Assembly (NCBI GenBank): GCA_945878515.1
Contig: CAMCTL010000046.1
Location: forward strand, 1-21,197
Direction of reading: 5' to 3'
DNA: 21,197 bases
Source of the DNA: Flavobacterium psychrophilum
GTDB taxonomy: Bacteria > Bacteroidota > Bacteroidia > Flavobacteriales > Flavobacteriaceae
The position numbers were made by a program, and so were the translations under genes. The notes under the pieces are model-generated. The model did no database searches. It had not been told where the DNA came from and worked only from the letters and a program-made list of their open reading frames with translations. This document shows, in pieces, positions 19,515-21,197 of this stretch. How positions within the stretch are numbered: the stretch's first letter is position 1; each line of letters opens with the position of its first letter.

Positions 19515-21197
19515 TTGAAAACGAGTAATTCTTATCAGTTTTGCTTTGATATTAGTTTTGAAAAAAGACTTAATTGTTATATTCCCAAAGCTTATATTAT
19601 TGAACAAACAGAAGAAATAGAATATTTAGATAAAAAAGCCAGTCTAGAAGTTTTACAAAGTTTTGGGGTTGTTTTTGAAAATTTAGATACTGCTACTCAA
19701 AAAGCCTTGTCAATTTGCGAAAATTTAAAACCAGATAAAATTTTTAGAAAATTTAGTAAAAACGCTAAGTCAGCCAAAACCATTGACGATTTATTAAAAG
19801 ATACTAAAATAGAATTTGGTATTCGCCAATTTATAAAAAGTAATTTAGACCAGTTTTACACGCTAATAAAAAAAGAGCATTTTCCTTTGTCGATGAATTT
19901 AGACAGGGAAAAAGATTTCAAAAAAAACCGCATCACTACCAATCATTCCAATCTTGAAGCGCAACTCCATTTTGATAAACACGAAAATGGAATTACCTAT
20001 ACTTTAGCGCTGAAAGACAACGAAACGGTTTTTTATCCATCGGAATCTACAATTGAGTTGCTACTAGATGAGCCGAGTTGGTTAGTAGTTGACAAAAAAC
20101 TTTTTCATTTAAGAGAAATTAATTCAAAAAAATTAACTCCTTTTTTGACAAAAAAATCTGTTGAGATTCCGTCCAAGTTAATTCCTAATTATTTTGAGAA
20201 ATTCATTAAGGACATCGCCAAGAAAGTAGCTATTTCCGGAACTGGCTTTGAAATCGAAACTAAAAACACTATCATATCTTGTTCGATTGAACTTGTTCAT
20301 GATTTTTTCAAAAACAACTATAAAATACAGCTTCTATTCGATTATGACGGATTCGTATTTGAAGCTACTAAAACCAAAAACACCCATTCGGATATTGATT
20401 TAAGTGACCTAGATAACATCAAACTTATTCAGTACAAACGCTCGGAATCTGAAAATTATTTTGCAGCAAAACTATTGAAACTTGGATTATCCAAAAACGA
20501 AAATGGTTTATTTTGGCTTTCGCCAAAGCAAGAAAATCAAGATAGTTATGCTACAATTGAATGGGCAATCGAGAACCAAAAAATTTTAAAATCTTTGGGC
20601 TTTTCGATAGAAAATCTAAAAATCGATCGCAAAAAAATTGATACAAAAACGGTGACTATTCAATCTTCGAATGAAATAAAAAGCGATTGGTTTGATATTA
20701 AAATGAAGATTGTTTGCGATGAATTTGAATTTGATTTCAGCGCAATAGTACCAAATATAAAAACCCAAAACCGACTTTTCCTACTCCCAAACGGCAACTA
20801 TTTTTTGATTCCCATAACATGGTTGACATTGTACGGTCCAATGGTTAAATTAGCCAAAATCCAAAACGGAAATTTTATTTTGCCCAAAAGTAATTTTGCT
20901 ATTCTCGAAGGCATTCCAGAATTCAAAGATTCGTTGATTTTACAAGAAGCAATCGAATATCAGGCTTCAGATTTGGTAAAAGCCACCTTGAGACCCTACC
21001 AAATTGAAGGTGTAAAATGGTTATTGGAACATTACAATAATGGTTTAGGCGCTTGTTTGGCAGATGATATGGGTTTGGGCAAAACATTGCAAACCCTGAC
21101 TACATTGGTTGCCGTACAAGAACAATTGGAATTCGAAAAAGCGGAGAATGTTCAATTGGATTTGTTTGGAAACGAAATTCCCATACCAAAAGAATAT
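19515..21197 (+). CDS. SNF2-family DEAD/DEAH-box helicase, 5' part (runs off the window)
   Basis: The frame runs 561 codons to the window edge without a stop. A long N-terminal region of about 480 residues carries no motif I recognise. It is followed by [15 protein letters not shown] and the Walker A-containing [15 protein letters not shown] (Lys523), the hallmark of SNF2 ATPases, then [21 protein letters not shown]. The helicase C-terminal half lies beyond the window. The only reasonable initiator is the TTG at 19515: a stop is in frame at 19506-19508 and the next ATG is about 380 bases further in. The gene follows the methyltransferase by six bases and may act in chromatin-like remodelling of DNA-bound proteins or repair. 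The exact role is unknown. Confidence 0.85.
   Translation, partial: MKTSNSYQFCFDISFEKRLNCYIPKAYIIEQTEEIEYLDKKASLEVLQSFGVVFENLDTATQKALSICENLKPDKIFRKFSKNAKSAKTIDDLLKDTKIEFGIRQFIKSNLDQFYTLIKKEHFPLSMNLDREKDFKKNRITTNHSNLEAQLHFDKHENGITYTLALKDNETVFYPSESTIELLLDEPSWLVVDKKLFHLREINSKKLTPFLTKKSVEIPSKLIPNYFEKFIKDIAKKVAISGTGFEIETKNTIISCSIELVHDFFKNNYKIQLLFDYDGFVFEATKTKNTHSDIDLSDLDNIKLIQYKRSESENYFAAKLLKLGLSKNENGLFWLSPKQENQDSYATIEWAIENQKILKSLGFSIENLKIDRKKIDTKTVTIQSSNEIKSDWFDIKMKIVCDEFEFDFSAIVPNIKTQNRLFLLPNGNYFLIPITWLTLYGPMVKLAKIQNGNFILPKSNFAILEGIPEFKDSLILQEAIEYQASDLVKATLRPYQIEGVKWLLEHYNNGLGACLADDMGLGKTLQTLTTLVAVQEQLEFEKAENVQLDLFGNEIPIPKEY

Noticed and set aside
5677..20839. Avoidance of GGNCC sites as support for the inferred restriction specificity
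   Set aside because: At least two GGNCC sites are visible (5677-5681 and 20835-20839), and in AT-rich DNA few are expected, so no conclusion can be drawn.

Overview
The window looks like a chromosomal stretch from an AT-rich Flavobacterium-type Bacteroidota. Supporting signs are TAnnTTTG (-7) promoter elements in front of most transcription units, the lack of strong Shine-Dalgarno sequences, two DUF2490 outer-membrane proteins, a Bacteroidota-type YkuD_2 transpeptidase and an ISAon1-type insertion sequence. The genus is inferred from gene content and base composition.

Left part (1-6780): the right portion of an ISAon1/ISL3-like insertion sequence, with two reading frames joined by a probable +1 frameshift, is followed by a 50-bp duplication of its right end. 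Next is a tRNA-Gly(UCC) with its own promoter and terminator. Two L,D-transpeptidase genes of different families converge tail to tail, a YcbB-like lipoprotein and a YkuD_2 protein. A type II restriction-modification pair follows, also convergent: an Eco47II-family endonuclease and a 5-cytosine methyltransferase carrying an N-terminal helix-turn-helix. An inverted repeat lies between the methyltransferase promoter and start codon.

Middle (6780-10881): gpmI (glycolysis) with a clear terminator, an NTF2-like lipoprotein with a strong terminator, then a DUF2490 barrel gene and a Fic gene 7 bp apart.

Right-centre (10946-17600): a compact co-directional cluster of secreted leucine-rich-repeat protein, second DUF2490 protein, TetR regulator, ABC exporter, HlyD-type adaptor and TolC-type channel. 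It resembles a type I secretion/efflux machine. The ABC protein has an intact Walker A but altered signature, Walker B and switch-histidine positions. The promoter of this cluster and that of the lipoprotein at 8466 share a palindrome at the same distance from the -7 element, suggesting one regulator, perhaps the TetR encoded in the cluster.

The most unusual structure is a 64-bp repeat present three times: once just before the first DUF2490 gene (9193-9256) and twice in tandem between hlyD and tolC. Each unit sits 85-88 bp before an ATGAAA start. The two tandem copies begin with the same eight bases as tolC (ATGAAACG), each opens a 24-26 codon micro-ORF, and removing both units would place tolC in a TAATG overlap with hlyD. 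This suggests a small start-codon-duplicating element, a leader micro-ORF, a structured RNA, or a mix of these.

Right end (17732-21197): type I methionine aminopeptidase, a 30-nt imperfect hairpin, a SAM-dependent methyltransferase, and the N-terminal part of a large SNF2 helicase that begins with TTG and runs off the window.
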